Shown here: piece by piece, positions 1 through 8,126 of the stretch
Position numbering within the stretch: position 1 is the stretch's first letter
Layout of the letters: every line of letters begins with the position of its first letter
Assembly: GCF_001866005.1 (NCBI RefSeq)
Contig: NZ_MLQR01000016.1
Coordinates: 5,259-69,258 of the forward strand
Source: Anaerobacillus alkalilacustris
GTDB taxonomy: Bacteria; Bacillota; Bacilli; Bacillales; Anaerobacillaceae
Reading direction: 5' to 3'
DNA length: 64,000 bases
The notes under the pieces: model-generated
What the model saw: only the letters and a program-made list of their open reading frames with translations
Told to the model about the DNA's origin: nothing
Database searches by the model: none
Program-made: the position numbers and the translations under genes

Positions 1-298
1 GTTGGCTTTGTTCTTCTGTGTGCTCAGAATCGCTAAAAGACGGATCGTCTTCAAACAATGACATTTGCCCATCGGGCATATTATATTTCGACTTTTCTGT
101 TTTAGATCCAAATAAGAGTTTTGTTAAGTGTTGAAGTTGTTGTGATAACGCTTCGTTCTGTTTCAACGATTGATCCAACTTTTTTGATAACTCTTGGTTT
201 TGTTGATTGGAATGAGCCAATTGCTCTTCAAGCAATCGAATTAATTTTTCGGACTGAATTTCATTTCTAGAAGGACCGTTAACCACATGCTTCACCAC
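1..298 (-). CDS. tnpC: IS66 transposase TnpC, N-terminal part (cut by window edge)
   Basis: This is the main DDE transposase of an IS66 element; only about its first 98 codons are inside the window. The translated part has a leucine/glutamine-rich coiled-coil stretch followed by LTKLLFGSKTEKS, the N-terminal signature of IS66 TnpC, and an acidic stretch around SLFEDDPSF. The catalytic DDE residues lie outside the window. The start is uncertain: the reading frame has adjacent GTG codons at 298 and 295 and no good in-frame ATG. It lies about 80 bases downstream of tnpB, as expected for the family. Confidence 0.75.
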   Translation of the reverse strand, partial: MVKHVVNGPSRNEIQSEKLIRLLEEQLAHSNQQNQELSKKLDQSLKQNEALSQQLQHLTKLLFGSKTEKSKYNMPDGQMSLFEDDPSFSDSEHTEEQSQ

Positions 299-376
299 AT
301 TTCGTTCAAATTCGCTCTTTTTATTATAACTAGTTTGAACGGTGGAATAAAGATAAAATTCACTGCGTTACAACTT

Positions 377-730
377 TTAGAATACTCCTTTTGATGATGG
401 AAGAATCGCCTTTGGCTGCTCAATAGATAACCCTTCAAGAAGCCAGCGGATCTCTTTTTGGGAAAGATTACGTACTTCGTTTTCATTTTTAGGCCATTGA
501 AGTTTTCCGTTATCTAACCGTTTATAAAGCATGGCAAAGCCATCACCGTCAAAATATAAACATTTATAGCGATCTTTACTCCAACCAGAGAATAAGAAAA
601 TCGAATCGCTATACGGATCTAGGTCGAAACAATCCTGAACCAGTGTGGCTAATCCATCGATGCCCTTCCGCATATCGGTTTTTCCACAAATGATATAGAT
701 ATTTTTCACACTTGTATAATCCTGTTTCAT
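377..730 (-). CDS. tnpB: IS66 accessory protein TnpB (Orf2)
   Basis: A 117-residue protein with the IS66 Orf2 signature: KTDMRKGIDGLA near residue 18 and an LFSGWSKDRYKCLYFDGDGF block near residue 46. The length is normal for the family (about 115 residues). TnpB is needed for IS66 transposition, but its biochemical role is unclear. Its ATG overlaps the stop of the adjacent tnpA copy by four bases (ATGA), the usual translational coupling in these elements. No damage is visible, so this gene looks intact despite the duplicated tnpA upstream. Confidence 0.88.
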   Translation of the reverse strand: MKQDYTSVKNIYIICGKTDMRKGIDGLATLVQDCFDLDPYSDSIFLFSGWSKDRYKCLYFDGDGFAMLYKRLDNGKLQWPKNENEVRNLSQKEIRWLLEGLSIEQPKAILPSSKGVF

Positions 731-921
731 AGATGTTTCAACTCCCTCATCACGGTTTGGATCGTGCGCTCATCTACGCCGTGGAAGAAGGAGATTTCAG
801 CGTCTGCCTTTTTGATCATGCAAATGCTGTTTGAAAGTGTTGCCGGCGGCATCGGTGTATCGAGATTTTTACTTTCTGAGTGAAGTGTAACGGGGACAAT
901 TGTTAATTTTTTTTGTGGCAT
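727..921 (-). CDS. tnpA: IS66 accessory protein TnpA-like, copy next to tnpB
   Basis: A 64-residue protein starting at an ATG preceded by AAAGGAGGTGC. It corresponds to the C-terminal half of IS66 TnpA (the segment AEISFFHGVDERTIQTVMRE); the helix-turn-helix half of longer TnpA proteins is absent. A longer reading from 960 crosses a duplication junction and is not the natural start. It is identical in protein sequence to the copy at 1089-1283 and, unlike that copy, is correctly joined to a full tnpB. Confidence 0.7.
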   Translation of the reverse strand: MPQKKLTIVPVTLHSESKNLDTPMPPATLSNSICMIKKADAEISFFHGVDERTIQTVMRELKHL

Positions 922-950
922 AAGAAAAGCACCTCCTTTATTTGATACTT

Positions 951-1079
951 GATCATGCAAATGCTGTTTGAAAGTGTTGCCGGCGGCATCGGTGTATCGA
1001 GATTTTTACTTTCTGAGTGAAGTGTAACGGGGACAATTGTTAATTTTTTTTGTGGCATAAGAAAAGCACCTCCTTTAAT
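951..1079 (-). repeat. Truncated third copy of the tnpA 5' region
   Basis: About 127 bases repeat the ribosome binding site and first roughly 35 codons of tnpA (ATG at 1058-1056). At the left junction the frame runs into the next copy's upstream region. At the right junction, just past 1079, it is joined to the first five codons of a second tnpB start. The result is three tnpA heads (ATGs at 921, 1058 and 1283) in one element. Confidence 0.85.
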
Positions 1080-1088
1080 AATCCTGTT

Positions 1089-1283
1089 TCATAGATGTTT
1101 CAACTCCCTCATCACGGTTTGGATCGTGCGCTCATCTACGCCGTGGAAGAAGGAGATTTCAGCGTCTGCCTTTTTGATCATGCAAATGCTGTTTGAAAGT
1201 GTTGCCGGCGGCATCGGTGTATCGAGATTTTTACTTTCTGAGTGAAGTGTAACGGGGACAATTGTTAATTTTTTTTGTGGCAT
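1089..1283 (-). CDS. tnpA: IS66 TnpA-like protein, outer duplicate copy
   Basis: Encodes the same 64 residues as the copy at 727-921, again with AAAGGAGGTGC before the ATG. Downstream it is followed by a tnpB start that stops after five codons (MKQDY then TAA), because the duplication junction falls there. Being nearest the element end at 1367, it is probably the original position. Translation coupling to tnpB is broken for this copy. Confidence 0.65.
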   Translation of the reverse strand: MPQKKLTIVPVTLHSESKNLDTPMPPATLSNSICMIKKADAEISFFHGVDERTIQTVMRELKHL

Positions 1284-1367
1284 AAGAAAAGCACCTCCTT
1301 TATTTGATACTTGTATCGTACCAGGAGGCGCTACGTCTTTATATGCGTTGTTTGAAGTAGGGCTTAC

Positions 1368-1918
1368 CTATTACAAGTAATTTCTGGTTCAAATAATAAA
1401 GATTTTATTGTTTTTTGTTTCATGACATAGTAACTAATGATCAACATCAAAAAACATTGCAAGAATTCATTAATTATTATAAAGGTCAAGGTTAATTTTC
1501 GAACCTTCGGTGAAAATAATACCGATGTATAAATTACAATGATCAATATGGGAAAAGCAAACAAAATTTTATACTCAAAAATGTATTTCGTGATAACTAG
1601 ACATAGACTATTGTCAAAATTGAGAACTTTTTCTCTTCAGACCCTCAAGTAGGAATGTTTTCTTAACAAGACAAATAAACATTATAAAAGAAAAATAAAA
1701 TAATATAAATTCTCTGATATTCTCTAGATTTATTACTTAATGTTATCTTTTTTTACATTTTATTCTTCGAACTATGCAAAACCACTTGTAATTATGAAAG
1801 AAGGTGTCTAATCTTAAAAGATTCTAATTGAGGAAAAAAGTTGTTTTACATGCTAATATTAAGAAAGTAAGTCATTAAAGCGCTTTTAATAGTTAATAGT
1901 TTAACAAGGGGGATATTC
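1368..1918. other. Intergenic, AT-rich, no gene recognised
   Basis: Between the IS66 end and the small gene at 1919. The longest open frame here (1364-1564, minus) starts from the IS edge, has no ribosome binding site and has no family resemblance. I see no RNA gene or strong hairpin. Confidence 0.6.
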
Positions 1919-2131
1919 ATGATAGTCAAAATGCTTATTGAAAAATTTATTGTTGAAAAAAATGATAAACCAGGAAACGTAAATCAATTAATGGATTTTG
2001 CCTTATTATGTTATTTAAATAACAAATTATCCATTAAACAGTATCACTCATTAATGCGAGAGCTTATGGTTAGAGGTGGTAGTAAACCTGAATATTTCTT
2101 TGAAGAGGTTCAAACTGAATTAATTAGTTAA
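1919..2131 (+). CDS. YppF-like small protein
   Basis: A 70-residue protein with an AAGGGGGAT ribosome binding site eight bases before its ATG. It resembles the short YppF family of Bacillus in having an N-terminal helix (MLIEKFIVEKN) followed by NQLMDFALLCYLNNKLSIKQY. No enzyme motif, signal peptide or membrane segment is visible, and the family has no assigned function. It stands alone, downstream of a long AT-rich region and upstream of a terminator. The family match is from memory of the pattern and is moderate; that it is a real gene is well supported by the start signal and codon use. Confidence 0.6.
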   Translation: MIVKMLIEKFIVEKNDKPGNVNQLMDFALLCYLNNKLSIKQYHSLMRELMVRGGSKPEYFFEEVQTELIS

Positions 2132-2165
2132 TTCTAATTTCCAAAATTATACATACACCATATAG

Positions 2166-2242
2166 AATCCTATCTAAATTTTTTAGGTAGGATTTTTTTA
2201 TACGATCAGAAAATAGAGTATTTTTCTGATCGTATAAAAAAA
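2166..2242. terminator. Tandem hairpins, first a terminator for the YppF-like gene
   Basis: Hairpin 1 pairs AATCCTATCTAAA with TTTAGGTAGGATT and ends in seven T. Directly joined is a second, nearly perfect inverted repeat with arms TATACGATCAGAAAA and TTTTCTGATCGTATA, flanked by A and T runs so it could work on either strand. Confidence 0.8.
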
Positions 2243-2411
2243 TACGAAGGCTTTCTTCATAAAGGTCTGTAAGCTACAAAGATAATATATATAGCTGTAT
2301 CAGTCTGCTTTAAACTAGGTATACTTTTGGAGCCCTTAATTATTGGGTTTATAAAATTCACCCAAACAGGAAAAAATATATATTAATAATTCCTAAAAAG
2401 AGGTGAAAAAG

Positions 2412-2555
2412 ATGAATCAGAAAAAAGATGTTGCACAAACAACAAAAAATCGTAAAGCTCAAACCAATGAAAAAGAAGTAAAAATTAAATATGACATACT
2501 AACACCTGAAGATAGAGAACCACAACCAAAAGACTATGATGAAATAGAGTATTAA
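2412..2555 (+). CDS. Small hydrophilic hypothetical protein
   Basis: A 47-residue open frame preceded by AAAGAGGTGAAAAAG, a good ribosome binding site. The protein is lysine-rich at the start (MNQKKDVAQTTKNRKAQ) and acidic at the end (PKDYDEIEY), with no hydrophobic segment. I do not recognise the family. Charged peptides of this size are common in sporulating Bacillaceae. It is followed by about 190 bases of AT-rich sequence before the Spo0E-like gene. Confidence 0.5.
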   Translation: MNQKKDVAQTTKNRKAQTNEKEVKIKYDILTPEDREPQPKDYDEIEY

Positions 2556-2744
2556 AAGGAATAAAGTAACACATATACTGTCGAATCAGAGATAATCTTG
2601 CTGCTTTTCATCTAATCAAGGTGACTAATGACTAGTTTTAGCGAAACGGTTTAAATTTTCATAAAATTGTTGAATAATATAAGAATAATTAATATCAATA
2701 TTGATAATTAAATACTGCAGATTTAAGGAGTGAACCCGAAAGAA

Positions 2745-2891
2745 ATGTTACAACTAGTAATTGAGAAAAAACGCATGCAAATGATTTACTTAGCAAGTAT
2801 GACAGGTATGACATCGAAAAAGACCATAAAATGTAGCCAAGAATTGGACGAGCTCCTAAACTTAGTACAATTTAAAATTCAATCATGTTAA
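2745..2891 (+). CDS. Spo0E-like sporulation regulatory peptide
   Basis: A 48-residue protein with the Spo0E family signature near its C-terminus, TIKCSQELDELLNLV. The preceding helix (IEKKRMQMIYLASMTGM) matches the first helix of the fold. Spo0E-family aspartyl-phosphate phosphatases dephosphorylate Spo0A~P and so delay sporulation; the SQELD motif carries the catalytic acid. The start is uncertain: an AAGGAG lies 14 bases before the ATG, and an in-frame GTG at 2730 lies too close to it. A terminator follows 40 bases after the stop. The family call is strong; the target (Spo0A or another regulator) is inferred. Confidence 0.8.
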   Translation: MLQLVIEKKRMQMIYLASMTGMTSKKTIKCSQELDELLNLVQFKIQSC

Positions 2892-2930
2892 GGGTATCGC
2901 TCCTTAAGATAATAGTACCTAAAAATACTT

Positions 2931-2964
2931 AGAGGCTGTCGAATTCAGCCTCTTTTTTTTTTTT
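2931..2964 (+). terminator. Rho-independent terminator after the Spo0E-like gene
   Basis: GAGGCTG paired with CAGCCTC across a short loop, followed by about twelve T. Confidence 0.9.
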
Positions 2965-3058
2965 ATAATATGACTTTCCATTGTATTATCATAATGAAGC
3001 GGACATGTTGATCTTTAAACAATACTCTACAATAGAAATTCGACACCCCATATGTAAT

Positions 3059-3092
3059 AAGGCGTTTGAAACTGTTGCCAGTTAAACGCCTT
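3059..3092 (-). terminator. Probable terminator of the protease gene
   Basis: AAGGCGTTT pairs with AAACGCCTT twelve bases past the protease stop. The T tract on the minus side is short, so this is weaker than the other terminators. Confidence 0.55.
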
Positions 3093-3103
3093 TATGAAAC
3101 CTT

Positions 3104-4864
3104 TTAATTATTTTCTAACATCTGTAATGCTCTTACGACATTTATTTCACCGTGACCATAATATGGATCAAATCCTCTAGGTCCAATGTCATTAGCTGAG
3201 TCTATTATTACCTTTGCTACCTCGTCATTTGTTAAGCTAGGATTTATAGATCTAATTAACCCAGCTAGTCCTGCCACATGAGGAGCTGCCATTGACGTTC
3301 CAGACATCATAACATAGGTATTATCAAGAAATGTACTTGGAATATGTTCACCAGGGGCAGTAACATCAATGTGATTTCCATAGTTTGAAAAAATCGCTTT
3401 ATGACGCTTATCATCAACTGCCGAAACGGCAATAACTTCATCATATGCAGCAGGATACATCGGTGTTTCCACATTGTCATTGCCAGCAGCTGCAATTAAA
3501 ACTACATCATTTTTATAAGCGTAACGAATAGCATCATGCATAATCTTTGAATTAAAGGTATCACCAAGGCTCATATTAATAACTTTCGCACCATGATCCG
3601 TAGCCCACCTTATTCCATTAGCAATTTCAAAAGCTGTACCTTCAGCATTCTCATTTAATACTTTGACTGGTAGTATTGGGTTAAACCAAGAAACCCCCGC
3701 TATACCTGTTAGGTTGTTTGTTGTTGCTGCTGTAATACCAGCAACATGAGTTCCATGACCATGTTCGTCAAAAAACTCATCATCATCTTTAAACGCATTA
3801 TACCCATACAAAATACGTTCTTTTAAATCTTCATGATTTGGATCAATACCACTATCAAGAATAGCAATTGGAATATCTTCAGTTCCACCTGTAATATTCC
3901 ACCCTATTTCTGCAAAGATTTGCGTCAAATTCCATTGATACGGCTCAAAAAATTCATCGTTTGGAAAATCGCCTTGCCTTCTAACAAATGACTCTTGCTG
4001 CTTTGTATAAAAATAGTTAGGTTCTACAGTTTCAACTTCTTCTAAAAGACTTAATTCATAAACGAGTTTGTCAGTTGTTCTCGCTTGATCGCGAACAACA
4101 TAATATGGGCCACCATTTTTCACGAGAACTAGCTGCGAATCTTCAATCCACTGTTCGCCATTGACCCCAGGAACAAAACTAATAATTACTTCATGTTCAA
4201 CATAATCTGGCCCTACTTCAGTATCTGGTTCAGATTGTACAGATATTTCCCACCCAAGTTCTGGAACTTTCTCAGTCGCACCATAAGGACGAATTCCTTC
4301 CCCCTCAAATTCAACTTCTACATCTTCTCCGCCAATGAATAAATTTCCATTTGCATCTGCTACATGCGCTAAATCACGAACATACTTTTTTACGAAAGAT
4401 AAATCGACTTCTCCTAGTACTTCATTACCATCAGCTGTAGTACAACTAAACAACATATACTCATTTCCATCTTTCGTATAAGGATCTGAGCTTTCTATCC
4501 CATCATATGAATGGTTTAATTTCTTTAAATCTTGCTCATGAATTTCCCCGATCATATACTCTATTTCACCTTTGTTTACAAGGGCAAATGCTTCAAAGTG
4601 GTCGTGAGTAATCAACTCTTCCTGAAACTTTTTTTGAAGTTCCTCATTAGAAAAATCTTGTTCACTCCAACGTAATAATTGACTCTTTAGCTGGTCAATA
4701 AATAATGATGTCGTTAATGCTAAATCTTCAGCTAAAACTTGATCAACAGCCTGCTTCTGCATTAATGATTGTCCTTGATATTCATCTCTGTGATGATCAT
4801 TTGCATACCAGATGGCAATAACTCCTATCATTACGATACTAAACAACGTTGCTAAACGGCGCAT
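3104..4864 (-). CDS. Secreted subtilisin-like (S8) serine protease
   Basis: A 586-residue protease. Residues 5-20 form an uncleaved anchor or signal segment. A long N-terminal region follows. Residues about 223-288 look like an inhibitory propeptide of the fervidolysin type, ending in the typical VEPNYFY. The S8 domain runs from about 310 to the end, with catalytic Asp337 (AILDSGID), His370 (HGHGTHVAG) and Ser524 (GTSMAAPH), and oxyanion Asn462 (AAAGNDN). The triad is complete, so the enzyme should be active outside the membrane. GGAGG precedes the ATG. The next gene, 99 bases upstream on the same strand, encodes another exported protein. The substrate is unknown. Confidence 0.93.
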   Translation of the reverse strand: MRRLATLFSIVMIGVIAIWYANDHHRDEYQGQSLMQKQAVDQVLAEDLALTTSLFIDQLKSQLLRWSEQDFSNEELQKKFQEELITHDHFEAFALVNKGEIEYMIGEIHEQDLKKLNHSYDGIESSDPYTKDGNEYMLFSCTTADGNEVLGEVDLSFVKKYVRDLAHVADANGNLFIGGEDVEVEFEGEGIRPYGATEKVPELGWEISVQSEPDTEVGPDYVEHEVIISFVPGVNGEQWIEDSQLVLVKNGGPYYVVRDQARTTDKLVYELSLLEEVETVEPNYFYTKQQESFVRRQGDFPNDEFFEPYQWNLTQIFAEIGWNITGGTEDIPIAILDSGIDPNHEDLKERILYGYNAFKDDDEFFDEHGHGTHVAGITAATTNNLTGIAGVSWFNPILPVKVLNENAEGTAFEIANGIRWATDHGAKVINMSLGDTFNSKIMHDAIRYAYKNDVVLIAAAGNDNVETPMYPAAYDEVIAVSAVDDKRHKAIFSNYGNHIDVTAPGEHIPSTFLDNTYVMMSGTSMAAPHVAGLAGLIRSINPSLTNDEVAKVIIDSANDIGPRGFDPYYGHGEINVVRALQMLENN

Positions 4865-4963
4865 AAAAAAACCTCCTATACGTATTCGTACATACTAATA
4901 GGATGCACCTTCTGCTAAATTTAATGTAGGATTTAGAGAGTGGTAATAAAATACTGTTTCATA

Positions 4964-6082
4964 TTAATTAACACATGCCTTGCCTTGTTCTAAAATATCA
5001 TTTAGCCTTCCCTTCCCTATACCATCAACCCTCGTCAAATATTCTACATTATTGAATGGGCGTAGCTCAATTAGTTGTAGCGCTCTTTCTCCTCCAATGT
5101 GAGTAATCAACCTTAACTCATCTAGAGAAGCTGTGTTAATATCGATACATGGCTTTGAAATCAGTTCTTGTTCGTTCGCCTCGTTTATTTCCGTTTTTTC
5201 ACTCACTTCAATACTATAACTTATGCCATCTGTCTTTATCACGATCGTTCCATTTTGACTTGTTCCATATACAGAAATATTCATCTTATTTAACCTGTCA
5301 ATTACTTCCCGATGTGGATGTCCATAAGAATTTTCAACTCCTGCAGAGTATATTGCTATTTCAGGATTTACGGTTTCAAGAAACTTCTTTGTATTAGAAG
5401 TGGAAGAACCGTGATGGCCTAATTGGAAGATTTGAGCTTCAATGTCTTCCTTCCTTTCTAACATCTCATCCTCTGTTTGCTCTTCCGCATCCCCAGTGAA
5501 CAAAATTCTTACTTCTCCATAGGTTGCAACTAAGCCTATACTTCCTTCATGAAAATCACCAGTCAACTCTAATGGATTGACTACATCAATATGTAATGAC
5601 CCAATTTGAAAATTTTCACCGACTCTTGGCTCATAGTAGTCGATATCATTTTCAATAATCACATTGATGACTCTCTCAAATGTTCTGGTAGTATGAGTAT
5701 CACCAGACATCCACACTTCCTTAACCGGGAAAGCTTCGATGACTTTATCGAGTTGCCCAATGTGATCTGCATGAGGGTGCGTTCCAACAACTAAATCTAA
5801 GTGACTAACACCTTGCTTTTTTAAATATGGGACCACATCATTATGATCGTGCCTTCCCGCATCTATAAGCACTGAAAAATCCGGACCAATTAATAGTGTA
5901 GCGTCACCTTGACCTACGTCAATAAAGTGAAAAGAAGCCTCACTAATTTTCTGACTAGGTTTGCCACGTTCGACATTGCTACTTGTTTCTTCAGGCTGAA
6001 TACAACCGACTAAAGACATAGTAAGAAATAACGTGACTACAATCATTACTCTTCGTACCAACAAAAAAGATCGCTTATTCAT
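4964..6082 (-). CDS. Lipoprotein with ComEC-type metallo-beta-lactamase and helix-hairpin-helix domains
   Basis: A 372-residue protein with a lipoprotein signal (LTMSLVGC, Cys27). A metallo-beta-lactamase domain of the ComEC/Rec2 C-terminal type follows, with its metal motif THPHADHIG (His102, His104, Asp106, His107). Residues about 311-372 form a helix-hairpin-helix module of the ComEA/DNA-binding kind, starting DINTASLDELRLI. Such proteins are placed outside the membrane and are thought to act on DNA or another phosphodiester, but no substrate is proven for this arrangement. All metal ligands seen are present. It sits upstream of, and in the same direction as, the protease, with no strong terminator between them. 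Confidence 0.85.
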   Translation of the reverse strand: MNKRSFLLVRRVMIVVTLFLTMSLVGCIQPEETSSNVERGKPSQKISEASFHFIDVGQGDATLLIGPDFSVLIDAGRHDHNDVVPYLKKQGVSHLDLVVGTHPHADHIGQLDKVIEAFPVKEVWMSGDTHTTRTFERVINVIIENDIDYYEPRVGENFQIGSLHIDVVNPLELTGDFHEGSIGLVATYGEVRILFTGDAEEQTEDEMLERKEDIEAQIFQLGHHGSSTSNTKKFLETVNPEIAIYSAGVENSYGHPHREVIDRLNKMNISVYGTSQNGTIVIKTDGISYSIEVSEKTEINEANEQELISKPCIDINTASLDELRLITHIGGERALQLIELRPFNNVEYLTRVDGIGKGRLNDILEQGKACVN

Positions 6083-6314
6083 ATTGAAAAATAAAACTTG
6101 ATTAGAAATGATTACCTTCTCCTTTCATTGTAAACCGTTACTAGAATAACAAATCGAACATAATTTTGATAGTTTATAATAATGATCTACAAAAAATTTT
6201 ATTAAATAGATAAGTACATGATTTATTGCTTTGAATAAAATACTTTTTCACAATTTCATGTTATTTTTTGTTTAACTTACAATTTTTTTAGAGAGTATCG
6301 TTTGTAATATTACT

Positions 6315-6366
6315 AAAAAACCTTTTGGTCTTAACCACCTACTAAAAAAGTGGAAAACCAAAAGGT
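6315..6366 (-). terminator. Terminator of the small minus-strand gene at 6372
   Basis: ACCTTTTGGT pairs with ACCAAAAGGT, with inner pairs ACCAC/GTGG; the minus strand continues into six T. Confidence 0.85.
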
Positions 6367-6371
6367 ATGAG

Positions 6372-6542
6372 TTACAACTTTGATTCTTTCATATCATTAA
6401 CTTTTTCATTACGTGTATTTTGTTCAAACTTTTTTAATAGCTCTTTTGCCATTTGTTGCTCTTCTTTAGAGCTCCAAAAATTCCTCTTTTGCTTTGCTAA
6501 CAACTTCATTAAATATTTCTTCTCTTTTAACGTAAGGAGCAT
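6372..6542 (-). CDS. Small basic hypothetical protein
   Basis: A 56-residue open frame ending six bases before a strong terminator. The start chosen (ATG at 6542) has GAAAGG nine bases upstream; an ATG at 6551 is too close to that site. The sequence is amphipathic and basic at first (TLKEKKYLMKLLAKQKRNFW), then acidic/basic mixed with a helical pattern. I do not recognise a family. The start signal, terminator and codon use support a real gene. Confidence 0.55.
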   Translation of the reverse strand: MLLTLKEKKYLMKLLAKQKRNFWSSKEEQQMAKELLKKFEQNTRNEKVNDMKESKL

Positions 6543-6551
6543 AACAACCAT

Positions 6552-6883
6552 CCTTTCGTGTATAAGATCAGTAATTCGATTAAATTAAATACAGTAGGTT
6601 TTCCTTCGACATCACTGTATATTAGTTTCACTTGTTCGGCCTTAGGGGAAGTTAATCCGATCTAATTTTACAAGGTTTTGAGCATAGTATTACTGCCCCT
6701 GAAGAGTCAGATAAAACTTTCCCCTTCAAGGAGTTCAGGAAGAACTTCTACCTATAATAATAGATGTACTACAGGTATTATTTTATCACCAAAAAGTGTT
6801 TTATCTTTTCTTTATTTAGATAATAGTCGGAACTTTAGTCAATACCGCAAGCCCACTCAATATACCCACAATATCTAAGCTTA
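6552..6883. other. Intergenic; possible gene remnant on the minus strand
   Basis: A short minus-strand open frame of about 44 codons (6551 to about 6663) reads VKLIYSDVEGKPTVFNLIE, which looks protein-like. It has no convincing start and runs into the small gene downstream. Possibly the tail of a lost gene. Nothing else seen. Confidence 0.3.
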
Positions 6884-7297
6884 TTATTTTTCTTCATTTA
6901 GTAATTCCTTAATGAAATAGTATAGGCTACCTACAATAACAAAACACCCTACAGCAAGTATAGCAATTACGGTCAGATATTGTTCAGGTAATGGAATTAT
7001 TTGAAGAAAGTATGGTGCCTCTATGAAATACAATGCCCCATAGGCAATCAGTAGAAAACCTACCGCCATTACTACCAATAATATTTTCACTAATAAATTC
7101 CCTTTATCTTTTGGTGCTAAAGATGTGTGTATTACATTATTTACTTTATCTTTTTTTTTTGCATTACCTAATAAAAAAATGATAATTGTAGCAATTAATA
7201 CTGATAAAATTAAATAAACAATAGATCTGGATATCAAGCTTATAAACGCAAAAAAAAGGACAACGATTAGCATTCGATATGCTTTACGTGTGTTCAT
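6884..7297 (-). CDS. Four-helix membrane protein of unknown function
   Basis: A 137-residue protein with four predicted membrane segments in two pairs: about residues 8-22 and 25-43 near the N-terminus, and two more in the second half (ILLVVMAVGFLLIAYGALYF and LTVIAILAVGCFVIVGSLYY). A lysine-rich loop separates the pairs. The ATG at 7297 has TGGGGTGG upstream and is preferred over the GTG at 7309, which lies inside that site. No family recognised. It is a single gene, with a decayed phospholipase gene upstream in the same direction. Confidence 0.6.
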   Translation of the reverse strand: MNTRKAYRMLIVVLFFAFISLISRSIVYLILSVLIATIIIFLLGNAKKKDKVNNVIHTSLAPKDKGNLLVKILLVVMAVGFLLIAYGALYFIEAPYFLQIIPLPEQYLTVIAILAVGCFVIVGSLYYFIKELLNEEK

Positions 7298-7350
7298 AAC
7301 AAGAACCACCCCATATATATATGTATGTATACCTTTATTTTATCATAGTT

Positions 7351-7926
7351 TCAAAGATTAGTTAGAAATGTTAAATATTCTGCCACCCATTTATCTAACT
7401 GTTTTTGTAGTGATTTTGAATCTTGATAACCCAGCCAATAAAGGTCTATTAACTTCTGTTCATTACGCTCACCACGTCCTACCTTTACCTGTTGCCTGTT
7501 GCGAGGGTCTAATGACAAACACATTCCCCTTTTTTTCTTCTGCTTCAATAAAATCTAATGATGAATTATAATGGTTCGTGTCTCGTTTTCATTGTTTCAA
7601 TAAGTCCTTTGTATTTCTTAAACGTTGATAAAATGTACCATAGTCAAAGGGAACGGTGGGAAATTTCATTAATAATAAAATCCACCCAAAAAAGTTCTTT
7701 CTTTCGTAACATTTTTTATAAGATATGTAACTAGGATAACCGACTAGGTCAATCATCACTTTTTTATTTCTACCATTTTGTCTAGAAATGTAGGAAGCTG
7801 CGTTACATGCACCTGCAGATATACCAGCTACATAAGGAAAGAACAAATTATGCTCACTTCCAATATACCACCAGTGTAGGCGCCCCTCATACCCCCACCT
7901 TCTAAAACTAAACCAATATTATTCAA
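7351..7926 (-). pseudogene. Decayed patatin-like phospholipase (YjjU/RssA type)
   Basis: Fragments in different frames together spell a patatin-family protein. The N-terminus has GLVLEGGGMRGAYTGGILE (oxyanion loop), the next frame FFPYVAGISAGACNAASYIS (nucleophile elbow GISAG), then SYKKCYERKNFFGW and VPFDYGTFYQ. The C-terminal fragment at 7351-7548 ends with KLIDLYWLGYQDSKSL. A deletion and frameshift lies between the first two blocks (near 7850). Roughly 100 residues, including the region of the catalytic Asp, are missing before the last block. The probable original start is TTG at 7926 with GAGGGA upstream. An intact family member is about 280-300 residues, so this gene is dead. Confidence 0.82.
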
Positions 7927-7986
7927 AAAAAATTCCCTCTTTTCGAATATAGAGTGTGATTTTTGTCCTTTTTTAATTTTTAGACT

Positions 7987-8035
7987 TTGATACAATATTA
8001 ATTATAGTATAAAAAACTGTGATGTAGCCATCACG
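7987..8035 (+). promoter_or_regulatory. Possible promoter and leader hairpin of fdhA
   Basis: TTGATA (7987-7992) and TATAAA (8008-8013) are 15 bases apart, a slightly tight sigma-A pair. Just after the expected start lies GTGATG-TAGC-CATCAC, a hairpin or dyad. It resembles an FNR/CRP half-site pair, but the spacing is eight, not six. A second hairpin (CTGC-TTTT-GCAG) follows near 8065 in the long leader. Confidence 0.4.
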
Positions 8036-8126
8036 AACAAAAAATTACATTTATGGTAAAAATCTGCTTTTGCAGAATTTTATACATCCACATCAAAAGA
8101 TAGATAGTACAAGGGAGGAACTTTAA

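Larger units (their letters stand above)
1..1367 (-). mobile_element. IS66-family insertion sequence, tnpA-side end
   Basis: Three minus-strand genes in the order tnpA, tnpB, tnpC are typical of IS66. Read inward from 1367 the minus strand begins GTAAGCCCTACTTC, like the GTAAGC terminal repeat of IS66 elements, so 1367 is the probable outer edge. The other end lies left of the window. The tnpA region is internally duplicated, so this copy is rearranged. The target duplication cannot be checked because only one end is present. Confidence 0.8.

Noticed and set aside
1364-1564. 66-residue hydrophobic open frame beside the IS66 end
   Set aside because: It begins outside the IS edge, has no ribosome site and matches nothing known to me.
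2194-2242. Transposon end or attachment site in the perfect inverted repeat
   Set aside because: Position directly after a terminator and flanking A/T runs fit a bidirectional terminator better; no partner copy was seen.
6678-6878. 66-residue plus-strand open frame
   Set aside because: Low-complexity Ser/Arg/Thr-rich translation without a start signal.
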